DNA from: an uncultured Pirellulaceae bacterium
GTDB taxonomy: Bacteria; Planctomycetota; Planctomycetia; Pirellulales; Pirellulaceae
Assembly: GCA_937944405.1 (NCBI GenBank)
Contig: CALDYR010000008.1
Location: 1-42,021 of the forward strand
DNA: 42,021 nt
Reading direction: 5' to 3'
Both the position numbers and the translations under genes were made by a program. Below are positions 8,533 through 16,473 of the stretch, in pieces. The notes beneath the pieces were generated by a model. It was not told where the DNA came from, did no database searches, and was given only the letters and a program-made list of their open reading frames with translations. Within the stretch, counting starts at the first letter, position 1. Each line of letters opens with the position of its first letter.

Positions 8533-9450
8533 ATGCTGGTTAACGAAATAGGACACTTGATCAGGCGGTTAGTAATTCCTTTGACCGTTGCGTTGGTTGT
8601 GATTTCATCGGGAACCGATTTGAGCGTCGCTCAAGACAGTGGCGGTCAACTGCGTTGGCGTTTTCAAAACGGCGACCGTTTTAGCGTATCGTTGGTGAAA
8701 ACAGGCAATGTCGAAACGCAAGTCGACACGCGGGTGCGAAAAGTAGAAATTGAATCCCGGCTGGAATTCGACTGGAAAGTGATCAAGGTTGGAAACGGTG
8801 AAACGACCATCGAACAAACCTTGACCAAAGTTATTTTGGAATCTGGTGCCCCGGGCGACGTTTCGGAACAACGTTTGTCTTATGATTCTTCAAACGTGGT
8901 TTATAAAAAAGGCATATCGAACACGGTTGCTAACCAACTCAAACCGTTGATTGGATTGACCTATCAATTTATCATCACCGACCTTGGCCGGATCAAATCG
9001 GTGATGATCGCCGAAGACCAGAAAACGGTGCTTGAAGCGATTCCTTCAGCGCTTCCGGTCAAAGACTTGCTCACTTCCCAAGGACAGCAAGCCAACTTAG
9101 GCGCTGCGACTTGGGTTTGTCCCGAAACATTAACCGAAGATCGTACTTGGCAGACTGAACAAATACTGGACTCTGATTTGGGCACTTACAACCGCGTCAG
9201 TCGTTATACGGCGGGGCAACCGCGGGCCAATGTCGTGCGAATCGATTTCGTCACCGATGTGAAGTACGATCCGAAGGCAGCGTTGAAAATGTTCGAAGGC
9301 AAAGGGCAAATCGAATTCGATACCGGCGCTGGATTTGTGCGCAGCAGCGAATCATCCACCCGCATGACCACCGAATCGCCCTATCGGGATCTGATCGTAA
9401 AGACCACGATCCAAATGGCGTCCGAACTGAGAATGGAAAAGCTAAATTGA
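8533..9450 (+). CDS. Secreted protein of unknown function
   Basis: 305 residues from the ATG at 8533, which is preceded by GAGGA five bases upstream; this choice places a clear signal peptide at the very N-terminus (basic residues, hydrophobic core LVIPLTVALVVISS, cut near SVAQ). The mature protein starts QLRWRFQNGDRFSVSLVK and is predicted to be mostly beta strand, reminiscent of planctomycete secreted proteins of the DUF6263 type; that family assignment is tentative. Its stop codon overlaps the TTG start of the Rieske gene (TTGA), indicating translational coupling. Confidence 0.75.
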   Translation: MLVNEIGHLIRRLVIPLTVALVVISSGTDLSVAQDSGGQLRWRFQNGDRFSVSLVKTGNVETQVDTRVRKVEIESRLEFDWKVIKVGNGETTIEQTLTKVILESGAPGDVSEQRLSYDSSNVVYKKGISNTVANQLKPLIGLTYQFIITDLGRIKSVMIAEDQKTVLEAIPSALPVKDLLTSQGQQANLGAATWVCPETLTEDRTWQTEQILDSDLGTYNRVSRYTAGQPRANVVRIDFVTDVKYDPKAALKMFEGKGQIEFDTGAGFVRSSESSTRMTTESPYRDLIVKTTIQMASELRMEKLN

Positions 9451-9812
9451 GTGACGATTTTATCACCGTAGCCCAAGTTGGCGACATCCCGCAAGGCAAA
9501 GGCAAATCCTTCGAGGTCGGCGACCGCATTATTGCGATCTTCAACGATGGCGGGAACTACCGGGCTATTGATGACATGTGTCCCCACATGGGAGCTTCAT
9601 TGGCAACGGGGGTTTTGTCCCAGTCCGAAGTTGCGTGTCCATGGCACGGGTGGCGGTTCGACATTCGCGACGGGACTTGGTGCGATAACCGGAGCCTTAG
9701 GACTGACGTTTTTAAAGTACGAGTGCAGGGGGATGACATTCAAGTCACTGCGACCCCAGTGGTAGACGCCAAAGATCAACTCGATGCCAACCGCGAAAGC
9801 GAAAACAGTTAG
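9447..9812 (+). CDS. Rieske [2Fe-2S] ferredoxin-type protein
   Basis: 121 residues forming a single Rieske domain: cluster ligands Cys45-X-His47 (CPHMGAS) and Cys64-X2-His67 (CPWHGWRF). Without membrane anchor or catalytic domain it resembles the soluble NirD/ferredoxin subunits of dioxygenases and nitrite reductases, acting as an electron carrier in the cytoplasm. The start is TTG at 9447, embedded in the stop of the upstream gene (4-bp overlap); no ATG lies near this point in frame. No oxygenase or reductase partner is encoded in the window, so its electron acceptor is unknown. Confidence 0.88.
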   Translation: MSDDFITVAQVGDIPQGKGKSFEVGDRIIAIFNDGGNYRAIDDMCPHMGASLATGVLSQSEVACPWHGWRFDIRDGTWCDNRSLRTDVFKVRVQGDDIQVTATPVVDAKDQLDANRESENS

Positions 9813-9927
9813 CGCCGTTTCGAATTCAGTCCGCATCGTTAAACCGCATATCAATTCCTCAAGTTTGTCGGCGACCGCGACCGCGCCTGCATCGCCCTTC
9901 GCCGACACCGCTTGAAAAAAAACATTC

Positions 9928-10314
9928 ATGAACAAATCTGAAACTCCTGACGTCTCGATAAAACAATTCCAGGGTCTGGTTCGGAAAATGTATTTCGAAA
10001 AAGATGCGGCCCGTGGTATCGCAGGAACCTTCATGTGGTTGGCCGAAGAGGTCGGAGAATTGTCCACGGCATTAAGAGAAACCGAATATCTCGCGAATCG
10101 AATCGGCAACGCTTCGGCACCCGAACTTCGGGCTCAATATGACGCCTCGAAACAGAATCTGGCCGAAGAATTCGCTGACGTAATCGCTTGGTTAGCAACG
10201 ATTGCCAATGTTGCGGAGGTCGATCTGTCGACCGCAGTGTTTGAGAAGTACGGTGCCGGGTGCCCCGGTTGTAGCAATTTCATTTGTGATTGCCCCGATG
10301 CTGAAAAACCCTAG
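9928..10314 (+). CDS. MazG-like nucleotide pyrophosphohydrolase with C-terminal Cys motif
   Basis: 128 residues, cytoplasmic. An all-alpha NTP pyrophosphohydrolase of the MazG/NTP-PPase superfamily: metal-binding EExxE (Glu40, Glu41, Glu44 in WLAEEVGELS) and the second acidic motif EEFADVIAW (Glu81, Asp84). It probably hydrolyses non-canonical or excess (d)NTPs to the monophosphate. The C-terminus carries CPGCSNFICDC (Cys112, 115, 120, 122), a probable zinc knuckle seen in one branch of small MazG proteins. The stop codon abuts a 20-bp perfect inverted repeat. Confidence 0.85.
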   Translation: MNKSETPDVSIKQFQGLVRKMYFEKDAARGIAGTFMWLAEEVGELSTALRETEYLANRIGNASAPELRAQYDASKQNLAEEFADVIAWLATIANVAEVDLSTAVFEKYGAGCPGCSNFICDCPDAEKP

Positions 10315-10370
10315 ATCACTGGTATCAGTCTGCGACGGTCGAATCGCCCCCGCAGACTGATACCAGTGAT
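10315..10370. repeat. Perfect 20-bp inverted repeat, possible terminator or REP-like element
   Basis: Left arm ATCACTGGTATCAGTCTGCG (10315-10334) and right arm its exact reverse complement (10351-10370), separated by 16 bp. The left arm begins at the base after the stop codon of the MazG gene. Only a weak T stretch (GTTTTTG) follows about 20 bp later, so it is not a textbook intrinsic terminator. A processing or RNA-stabilising hairpin, or a dispersed palindrome, is equally possible. Confidence 0.85.
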
Positions 10371-10464
10371 GGTCGTTGCGTGTGTTTTTGATTAAGCTTT
10401 TAAGGGATGTGTGTACCTGTCTTGTCAGCAAATTGACGCCGATCCGACTGAAAGAATTTGAACA

Positions 10465-12654
10465 TTGGTCAACGTATTAGAACTTATTAAAGCCCCATTG
10501 AGGTTGATGGTTTGGCTGGCCGTGTTTTCGATTTTCGGTGCCTTGAGCGCCGGTGCTTCTGCGAACTTGGACGACGTGAGCCTCGGTTTTTCTGGGTGCG
10601 TTAAACTCGGCCATTGGGTGCCGATTCGTTTTTCACCGAAGTTGGCCATTGATTCCGATTCCTACGCCATCACAATACTCGACGGCGATCAATCGCCGGT
10701 GACCTATTCGGGACCGTTGAACGACCAAGGGACCGGTTATGTTCGATTTGGCAAAAAGTTTGGAGACGTGCGTTTTGAGTTTCTTAATGATGGCGAAGTC
10801 AAATCAACATGCCGGCTCAAAGATGTCAACACAACGAATTTGTCGTTTGAAAACTCCACCGCGCTCTTAACGGTCGTCCTGAGCCAGCGCGATGAAATGT
10901 TATCCAAACTCAAATCAGTGATTGCTGCGGAAGCCGCGGGTGACGAAACACTGACCGTCAAAGTAAGCGCCGCTTCTCTTCTTCCGCATGATGCCATTGG
11001 TTGGCGGTCGGTCAACCGTTTGATCATTTCGCCGGCATCGGTTGCGGACCTCAATGACGCCGACCCGCGTCTTATCGAAGCACTGGTCGATTGGGTCAAA
11101 TCCGGTGGCGACCTGATTCTTTTGGGCGATCCGCAACAGATCGAACTCTTCCAACCCGGCGGCAATTTAGCTTCGTTGATTCCCGGCCAAATCCATCAGA
11201 TTTCGCAAATGAAAACCAGCCGTGATCTCGAACGTTTCGTCGGCACCAGTCGGAAGCAACTGATTGGGCGTGACGACGCACCGATGCCGATGTTGTTGAT
11301 TGCCCCCGACGGCAATTCGACTATCGTCGCAGCGGCTGGCAAAGCACCGATCCTTGTTCGTAGCCCCAAGGGTTTTGGGAGGCTGTCGTTTTGTGCGATC
11401 AACCTAGAGGACGACCGACTTGTGCAGTGGCCCAGTCATTTGGGGTTGATTGAGAAAGTCATCGCCGCCAACGATCAGCTAACCAATCAATCGGCGCGTG
11501 CTGACCCCAAACGGTCGACTGCCGGTTTGGCGCATTCGGGTTATACCGACCTGTTAGGACAGTTGCGGGTTCCATTGGATGATTTTTCGACGGTGAGGTT
11601 TCTGCCGTTTACGTTGATCGCTGTTTTGATCACGCTGTATATTTTATGCGTCGTGGTGGGCGACTATTTTTTCTTAAAAAACGTGCTACGAAAAATGGAG
11701 CTAACGTGGATCACGTTTCCTTTGTTGGTGCTATTGTTCTGCGGGTTGGCATGGGGGATCTCAAAAACGACTCGTCCCTCCCAGTTGCAGGTCAACCAAA
11801 TGGAAATTTTAGATTTTGGTTTGAGCGATGGAGCGTCTCAGGGGACGGCGTGGGTAAACCTGTATGCCCCCCGGGGTGAAAAAGTCGACATCGACCTCGC
11901 TTCGAAGACTTCGTTTGGATTGGATATCGGGCAACAAATCGTCAGTTGGCAGGGACTCCCGGGCGACGGATTGGGCGGAATGGCGAACGAGGTGAGCACA
12001 GGTTTTAAACGGCTTGGTTATCGCCAAACACTTTCGCATGCCCCCGGTGGCGGCATGAACGTTTCGTTGGAACAGTTACCGCTTCAAGTCGCTTCGACCA
12101 AGCCATTGTTGATCGAGTACGAAATTTCCAGTCCTAAGAACTTTTCCAGCCAACTGTCGATAAAACGCGATCGACTTCAAGGCACGTTTAAAAACCCCTT
12201 GAATGTGCCGGTGTACAACGGAAAAATCTTCTTTGGCGACTACGTTTATCTTTTGAAGAAACCCCTCCTTCCTGATGTCGTAACGTTGATCGAATCAGCC
12301 GCCCAAGAAAAAACGTTGCGGAGCTATCTCAACCGCCGCGCCGCCAAAGGCGGCCAAGGCAACGACGCCGGGCGCAGCCAAAATCGGCCTTGGGACCCCC
12401 ATGAGAAAAGCCTGACGCGGATTGCTGACGTGATGATGTTCTACCAAGCTGCCGGTGGGCAAGGGTATACCGGGCTGAGTAACGGCTATCACCGCGCAAT
12501 CGATTTTTCGCGACTGCTGCGTTTAGGCCAGGCCGTTTTGGTAGGGCAAACGGAAACCGGCAGTCAGATTCGAGTCAACGGTCAGGAAGTTTCTGACCAC
12601 TATGATTCGAACATCACCATGGTCCGTATGGTACTTCCGGTGACCAACAATTAA
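10465..12654 (+). CDS. Large membrane-anchored protein with periplasmic domains, linked to an ABC ATPase
   Basis: 729 residues. The TTG at 10465 gives a basic n-region before the signal-like hydrophobic stretch (VWLAVFSIFGALSAGASA); the ATG at 10507 would lack basic residues. The first large part (about 40-370) appears exported and includes a segment resembling a glutamine-amidotransferase-like fold (LVDWVKSGGDLILLGDP). Two adjacent membrane helices follow (about 379-402 and 413-433, separated by GDYFFLKNVLRKMELTW), then a second soluble domain of about 290 residues. The next gene, 12 bp downstream, is an ABC ATPase. Such pairs in planctomycetes and in gliding-type ABC systems suggest a transport accessory role; substrate unknown. 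Confidence 0.7.
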   Translation: MVNVLELIKAPLRLMVWLAVFSIFGALSAGASANLDDVSLGFSGCVKLGHWVPIRFSPKLAIDSDSYAITILDGDQSPVTYSGPLNDQGTGYVRFGKKFGDVRFEFLNDGEVKSTCRLKDVNTTNLSFENSTALLTVVLSQRDEMLSKLKSVIAAEAAGDETLTVKVSAASLLPHDAIGWRSVNRLIISPASVADLNDADPRLIEALVDWVKSGGDLILLGDPQQIELFQPGGNLASLIPGQIHQISQMKTSRDLERFVGTSRKQLIGRDDAPMPMLLIAPDGNSTIVAAAGKAPILVRSPKGFGRLSFCAINLEDDRLVQWPSHLGLIEKVIAANDQLTNQSARADPKRSTAGLAHSGYTDLLGQLRVPLDDFSTVRFLPFTLIAVLITLYILCVVVGDYFFLKNVLRKMELTWITFPLLVLLFCGLAWGISKTTRPSQLQVNQMEILDFGLSDGASQGTAWVNLYAPRGEKVDIDLASKTSFGLDIGQQIVSWQGLPGDGLGGMANEVSTGFKRLGYRQTLSHAPGGGMNVSLEQLPLQVASTKPLLIEYEISSPKNFSSQLSIKRDRLQGTFKNPLNVPVYNGKIFFGDYVYLLKKPLLPDVVTLIESAAQEKTLRSYLNRRAAKGGQGNDAGRSQNRPWDPHEKSLTRIADVMMFYQAAGGQGYTGLSNGYHRAIDFSRLLRLGQAVLVGQTETGSQIRVNGQEVSDHYDSNITMVRMVLPVTNN

Positions 12655-12666
12655 CGAGTTTTTTAA

Positions 12667-13608
12667 ATGATCAGAACCGAAAATTTGACTCGCAAATACG
12701 GCGATATGTTTGCGATTAAAGGCATTGAATTGGACCTGCAGCAGGGCGACCTGTTCGGTTTCATCGGCCCTAACGGTGCCGGCAAAACGACCACGATGCG
12801 AATCATTGCGACCTTGACCGAGCCGTCATGGGGCGAGGCATACGTTTGCAACCATTCAATTTATAACGAACCCAAGGAGATCCGCCGCCTGGTCGGCTAC
12901 ATGCCCGACTTCTTTGGGGTCTATGATGACATGAAGGTGATAGAGTACCTCGAATTTTTTGCCGCCGCATATCGCATTACCGGCCCCGCGCGACGGAAGA
13001 AATGTGACGAAATGCTACAGATTGTCGACCTTGATTTCAAACGAGACGCGTTCGCCAATACGCTGTCGCGCGGCCAGACACAACGATTAGGGTTAGCCAG
13101 AGTGTTGCTGCACGACCCGCAGGTGTTGTTGCTGGATGAACCTTTGAGCGGGCTTGATCCACGGGCGCGAATTGAAATGAGGAACCTGTTACGCCGATTA
13201 GGTCAAACGGGGAAAACGATTATCGTTTCCAGTCACATTTTGCCGGAGCTGGCAGATGTTTGTAATAAAATCGGAATCATTGACCGAGGCGTGATGAGCG
13301 TTTCTGCGGAGGTCAGTGAGGTGATGAAACAAGTTCGGGACCGAACGATTCTGCAGATCGCGGTTTCCGATGATTCCGGAGGCCCTGACAAAGCTTCTGC
13401 AGTGTTGGCAGATCATCCGTTGGTGGACTCGGTAGCAGAAGGCGATGGGTTTTTGTCGGTGACGTTGATTGATAACAGCAGCGATTATTCCGAAATTCCC
13501 ACACTATTGATCAACGAAGGTTTTCGCATCAAACTGTTCCGTGAAGAAGAGATCAATCTGGAGTCCGCGTTCATGGCGTTGACCAAAGGAACGGGCGCGA
13601 ATTTTTAG
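12667..13608 (+). CDS. ABC transporter ATP-binding protein
   Basis: 313 residues, cytoplasmic. Walker A GPNGAGKTT at 34-42, signature LSRGQ at 133-137 (third residue Arg instead of Gly), Walker B LLLDEP at 154-159 followed by LSGLD, and the switch His in SSHIL. The layout matches ATPases of the ABC-2 exporter class, with a C-terminal extension of about 90 residues. It starts 12 bp after the large membrane protein gene, so they form an operon. No typical multi-pass ABC-2 permease is next to it: the following gene is convergent. The partner permease is either elsewhere or upstream outside this operon. Confidence 0.88.
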   Translation: MIRTENLTRKYGDMFAIKGIELDLQQGDLFGFIGPNGAGKTTTMRIIATLTEPSWGEAYVCNHSIYNEPKEIRRLVGYMPDFFGVYDDMKVIEYLEFFAAAYRITGPARRKKCDEMLQIVDLDFKRDAFANTLSRGQTQRLGLARVLLHDPQVLLLDEPLSGLDPRARIEMRNLLRRLGQTGKTIIVSSHILPELADVCNKIGIIDRGVMSVSAEVSEVMKQVRDRTILQIAVSDDSGGPDKASAVLADHPLVDSVAEGDGFLSVTLIDNSSDYSEIPTLLINEGFRIKLFREEEINLESAFMALTKGTGANF

Positions 13609-13697
13609 CCGCGTTTGCTTTCGTTTCAGCAGCGGCCAAAAAAACGTCGCGGAGACATTGTCAATGTCCCACCACCGGCGATTGGGAGCCGATCGTT

Positions 13698-14036
13698 TCA
13701 GATTGCCGCCGGCCCGTGTTCTCCAGTGCGGATGCGAATGCAATCCTCCAGATTTACAACAAAAATTTTTCCGTCGCCGATTTCACCCGTGTGAGCCGAT
13801 TGTTGAATCGCTTGCACCGTGGGGTGAACGAATTCATCGTTGACAGCCACTTGCAGCTGAATCTTGCGACGCAAGTTGAGTGCAATTTCGTCGCCTCCGA
13901 CCAACCCCTGCTGGCCATGCTGACGCCCGAAGCCCTGGCACTCCATAATCGTTAACCGAAACACCTTTACTTTTGAAAGCGCAACTTTCACGCTTTCCAA
14001 TTGATGGGGTTTAATAATCGCCAGAATCAGTTTCAT
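13698..14036 (-). CDS. P-II family signalling protein with altered T-loop
   Basis: 112 residues, aligning without gaps to E. coli GlnB/GlnK. Effector-binding residues are kept: GFGRQ (35-39, including Gln39), Lys58, B-loop TGEIGDGKIFV (83-93), and C-loop RIRTGE (101-106). The T-loop tip is changed: Val46 and Ile51 replace both tyrosines, and Gly47 replaces the Arg that plugs AmtB. Uridylylation at Tyr51 is therefore impossible. It probably senses ATP/ADP and 2-oxoglutarate as a trimer. It starts 11 bp after the stop of the Na+/Ca2+ antiporter gene, hinting that the antiporter, not AmtB or GlnE, is the partner. Confidence 0.9.
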   Translation of the reverse strand: MKLILAIIKPHQLESVKVALSKVKVFRLTIMECQGFGRQHGQQGLVGGDEIALNLRRKIQLQVAVNDEFVHPTVQAIQQSAHTGEIGDGKIFVVNLEDCIRIRTGEHGPAAI

Positions 14037-14047
14037 GGGGGCATCGC

Positions 14048-15016
14048 TCAGCGCGTACTCAGATAGAAACAGTAGCCAATATAAACCGCCAGCATCATCG
14101 CTCCTTCGACGCGCGAGACCGAGCGGTTGCTACGCATCATAATCCAACTGCCGACTGCGGTTACTACCATCACCGCTAAATCAATCCAGTTTAATTCCGT
14201 CGTTGTGACCGGTTTTATCGCCGCCGTTAGACCGCCAACGGCCAACAGATTAAAGATACACGAACCGATGGCATTGCCTACCACGATGTCGCCCTGTTTT
14301 CTCCACGATGCCATCACGCCGGTCGCCAATTCTGGCAACGAAGTACCGAAGGCGATTAAACTCAGCGCGATGATTGCTTCGGGAACTTCCAAGAGGATCG
14401 CGATCGCTTCGGCACCACATACCAAACGGTCCGAACCGACAAATAGAAAAACAATCCCAAGCACAATCAGCCCCACGTTGATCAGCAATCGCTTGTTGCC
14501 GCCTTCGATCACCGCGGCAATCTCTTCAGGGGCGAGCACTTCATCTAAATCGCTACTGGGGGTCCGTCGTGCCTCCACGATACTGAACACGACGTAAACA
14601 AGAATCCCCGCAAACAACGCGACGCCTTCGACTTGGGCCAACGCGCCGTCGTAAATCATGCCAACAAACAACAGCGACACGATTAGCAAGATCGCCATTT
14701 CGCGTTTGATGATCTGAAGATGAATTGACAACGGATAGATTAGCGCCGAAGCGCCTAAAACCATTACGGTGTTACAGATGTTCGAACCCACGATGTTCCC
14801 GATGGCGAGGTCGCCTTTGCCCAGAAAGTTGGCCTGCAAGCAGACCAACAGTTCGGGCGCGCTGGTACCAAAGGCCACCACAGTCAACCCCACCACCAAC
14901 GGCGAAATGCCAAATCTGATGGCGATTTCAGCACTGCCCTTGACGAGCCATTCGGCGCCGTAATAAAGCATCGTTAGGCCAAGCACGACCCAGCCAAGGT
15001 TAGCCGCGATATCCAA
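14048..15016 (-). CDS. Calcium/sodium antiporter (CaCA family, YrbG-like)
   Basis: 322 residues, about ten membrane helices. Both alpha repeats are visible and share the ion-binding pattern: GLTVVAFGTSAPELL with IVGSNICNTVMVLG in the first half, and LSLIAFGTSLPELATG with AIGSCIFNLLAVGG in the second. These Glu/Asn/Ser residues coordinate Na+ and Ca2+ in this family. A polar, acidic loop separates the halves (about 150-185). No ATG fits; the start is the TTG at 15016, directly before the first helix. It is the first gene of a two-gene unit with the P-II protein. It exports Ca2+ across the inner membrane; direct proof of ion choice is lacking. Confidence 0.9.
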   Translation of the reverse strand: MDIAANLGWVVLGLTMLYYGAEWLVKGSAEIAIRFGISPLVVGLTVVAFGTSAPELLVCLQANFLGKGDLAIGNIVGSNICNTVMVLGASALIYPLSIHLQIIKREMAILLIVSLLFVGMIYDGALAQVEGVALFAGILVYVVFSIVEARRTPSSDLDEVLAPEEIAAVIEGGNKRLLINVGLIVLGIVFLFVGSDRLVCGAEAIAILLEVPEAIIALSLIAFGTSLPELATGVMASWRKQGDIVVGNAIGSCIFNLLAVGGLTAAIKPVTTTELNWIDLAVMVVTAVGSWIMMRSNRSVSRVEGAMMLAVYIGYCFYLSTR

Positions 15017-15133
15017 ATGAATGCCCCTGTACGATTTTTAGTGTGATAGCGATGCCACGGATTCCAAATCGATTCAGACACCGAACCAAGTTATATATCA
15101 ACCTAGAAATCAATGGCAGGGGCGGGTTGGCGG

Positions 15134-15197
15134 CAGCTTATGGCGATAAGCAGCTTATGACGACAATCAGCCATGACGACAATCAGCCTTTAGACGG
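15134..15197. repeat. Degenerate 16-17 bp tandem repeat
   Basis: Units each begin CAGC: 15134 (CAGCTTATGGCGATAAG), 15151 (CAGCTTATGACGACAAT), 15168 (CAGCCATGACGACAAT) and a partial copy at 15184. Within this, ATGACGACAATCAGCC occurs twice in direct succession (15157 and 15173). It lies in the gap between the antiporter start and the end of the next minus-strand gene. Confidence 0.75.
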
Positions 15198-15218
15198 TAG
15201 TAGAAGCAATGCCCCTTC

Positions 15219-15243
15219 CCGTCAGCCGTTTCCCGCCTGACGG
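15219..15243 (-). terminator. Stem-loop after the secreted-protein gene
   Basis: Inverted repeat CCGTCAG / CTGACGG with an 11-bp loop, just 6 bp past the stop of the minus-strand gene ending at 15250. No T-run follows on that strand, so it may be a weak terminator or a 3'-end stabiliser. Confidence 0.45.
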
Positions 15244-15249
15244 TTTACA

Positions 15250-16188
15250 CTAGCGATTAAGGTTCCAGAACTGTTCAGAGGCCGACCGTGATGCCGTTCT
15301 CTCTTTGGTCACGGGGGTATCCTCAAAAACGGAAACCTGAGCATCGCTACGCCGTGCAAAGTTGTTTGCAGGAGAAAAATCATGGCCACCTTTACCAACC
15401 AAATCAGCGATCTTCGAAGGCGTCTTGGTTTTGACCAGCGAACCGGGCGCGAACTGACTGTTTTTTGATGGCGGTGATGCCGTTGACGCTGTAATCGGCG
15501 ATCGGGATTGGCGGAAAGTGGCCGACGGTGGCACGGCAGAACCGTTGGCGGCATACTGCGGTTGGGCGCCTGGAAGCGCCGTCGGTGTCGACGTTTTTGC
15601 CGGCAGCGGAGCGACCGCCGCAAAAGTGATCGGGTCCTGGTTTTTTTTCGAAAGCCCGAGCAACTCTCGGTTGAAGCTGGGAACTTTCCAATCCTTTGCG
15701 TGATACGCTACCGCACCGCGTTTTTGAGCGAACGGATTCAATCGTTTTGTAAGGCTTTTGGTTTTCTCAATAAAGGACATCTTAGGAGCGACCACCGCTG
15801 AGTGTGGTTGTGCATGATGTTGCACGTTGGTTTGACCGACCGACGATTGCGCGTCATGAGGACTTTCGACGTAAACATCCCCCTGCCGGACGTACTTTTT
15901 TCCTTCGTCGTAGATCACCGCCGGCATGCTCTCAAAATCAGCGTTTGCTGTCGGTGTCTCAATGGTTTGGACGGTCGTTAGATCGCGCGGCGGAGTCGCA
16001 AATCCCGATTCAACTTTTTTAGCGATTGCGTGCGCTGATTGGGCTACCTCTTCCGCCTGAGCCCTCACTTTGGCTCGCCAGGGATAGGTCTTTGAGGTGC
16101 TTTGAGCATCAGCCGACGCTGAAAAGTTCACCGCTGAAACTCCAACGGCCAATGCCATCGAAAGTGCCCATGATTTTGAAAATCGCAT
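15250..16188 (-). CDS. Secreted low-complexity protein of unknown function
   Basis: 312 residues from the ATG at 16188, which has GGGAG about 6 bp upstream and gives a canonical signal peptide (MRFSKSWALSMALAVGVSAV, cut near ASADA). A longer reading from 16224 would put 12 unlikely residues in front. The mature protein is rich in Ala, Ser, Thr, Pro, Lys and His, with no predicted fold and no catalytic motif; a YVRQGDVYVESP stretch is its best-ordered part. Likely a periplasmic or surface protein. It is transcribed away from the acyltransferase gene across a 285-bp gap. Confidence 0.62.
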   Translation of the reverse strand: MRFSKSWALSMALAVGVSAVNFSASADAQSTSKTYPWRAKVRAQAEEVAQSAHAIAKKVESGFATPPRDLTTVQTIETPTANADFESMPAVIYDEGKKYVRQGDVYVESPHDAQSSVGQTNVQHHAQPHSAVVAPKMSFIEKTKSLTKRLNPFAQKRGAVAYHAKDWKVPSFNRELLGLSKKNQDPITFAAVAPLPAKTSTPTALPGAQPQYAANGSAVPPSATFRQSRSPITASTASPPSKNSQFAPGSLVKTKTPSKIADLVGKGGHDFSPANNFARRSDAQVSVFEDTPVTKERTASRSASEQFWNLNR

Positions 16189-16473
16189 TTGTCTCTCCCA
16201 GCTCAAGAAGGTCATCGTTGGCATGAAACGGATTGGACGTGTTCCACGCTTTCGTATTGTCGTAGTGTTCGTATCGGAAACTCAGTTTGCACGGGTGAAC
16301 CGGTTCGATCGATTACTGGTTGGTTGGCTTGGTCTGGTTGTGCGAATTGTTATGCAGAATTGGCCGGTAATCGCTATACACGTTGGAATGGTCTTTATCG
16401 GGGGCACAGGAATAAGCGGAATAGATTAACATAAGGGGCGGAAACTCGATCATGTCCAAACAAGTCCATTCCA

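Noticed and set aside
13609-13697. GCCGC/GCGGC pair after the ABC ATPase as a terminator
   Set aside because: The arms are short with a long loop, and no T-run follows on either strand in the right place.
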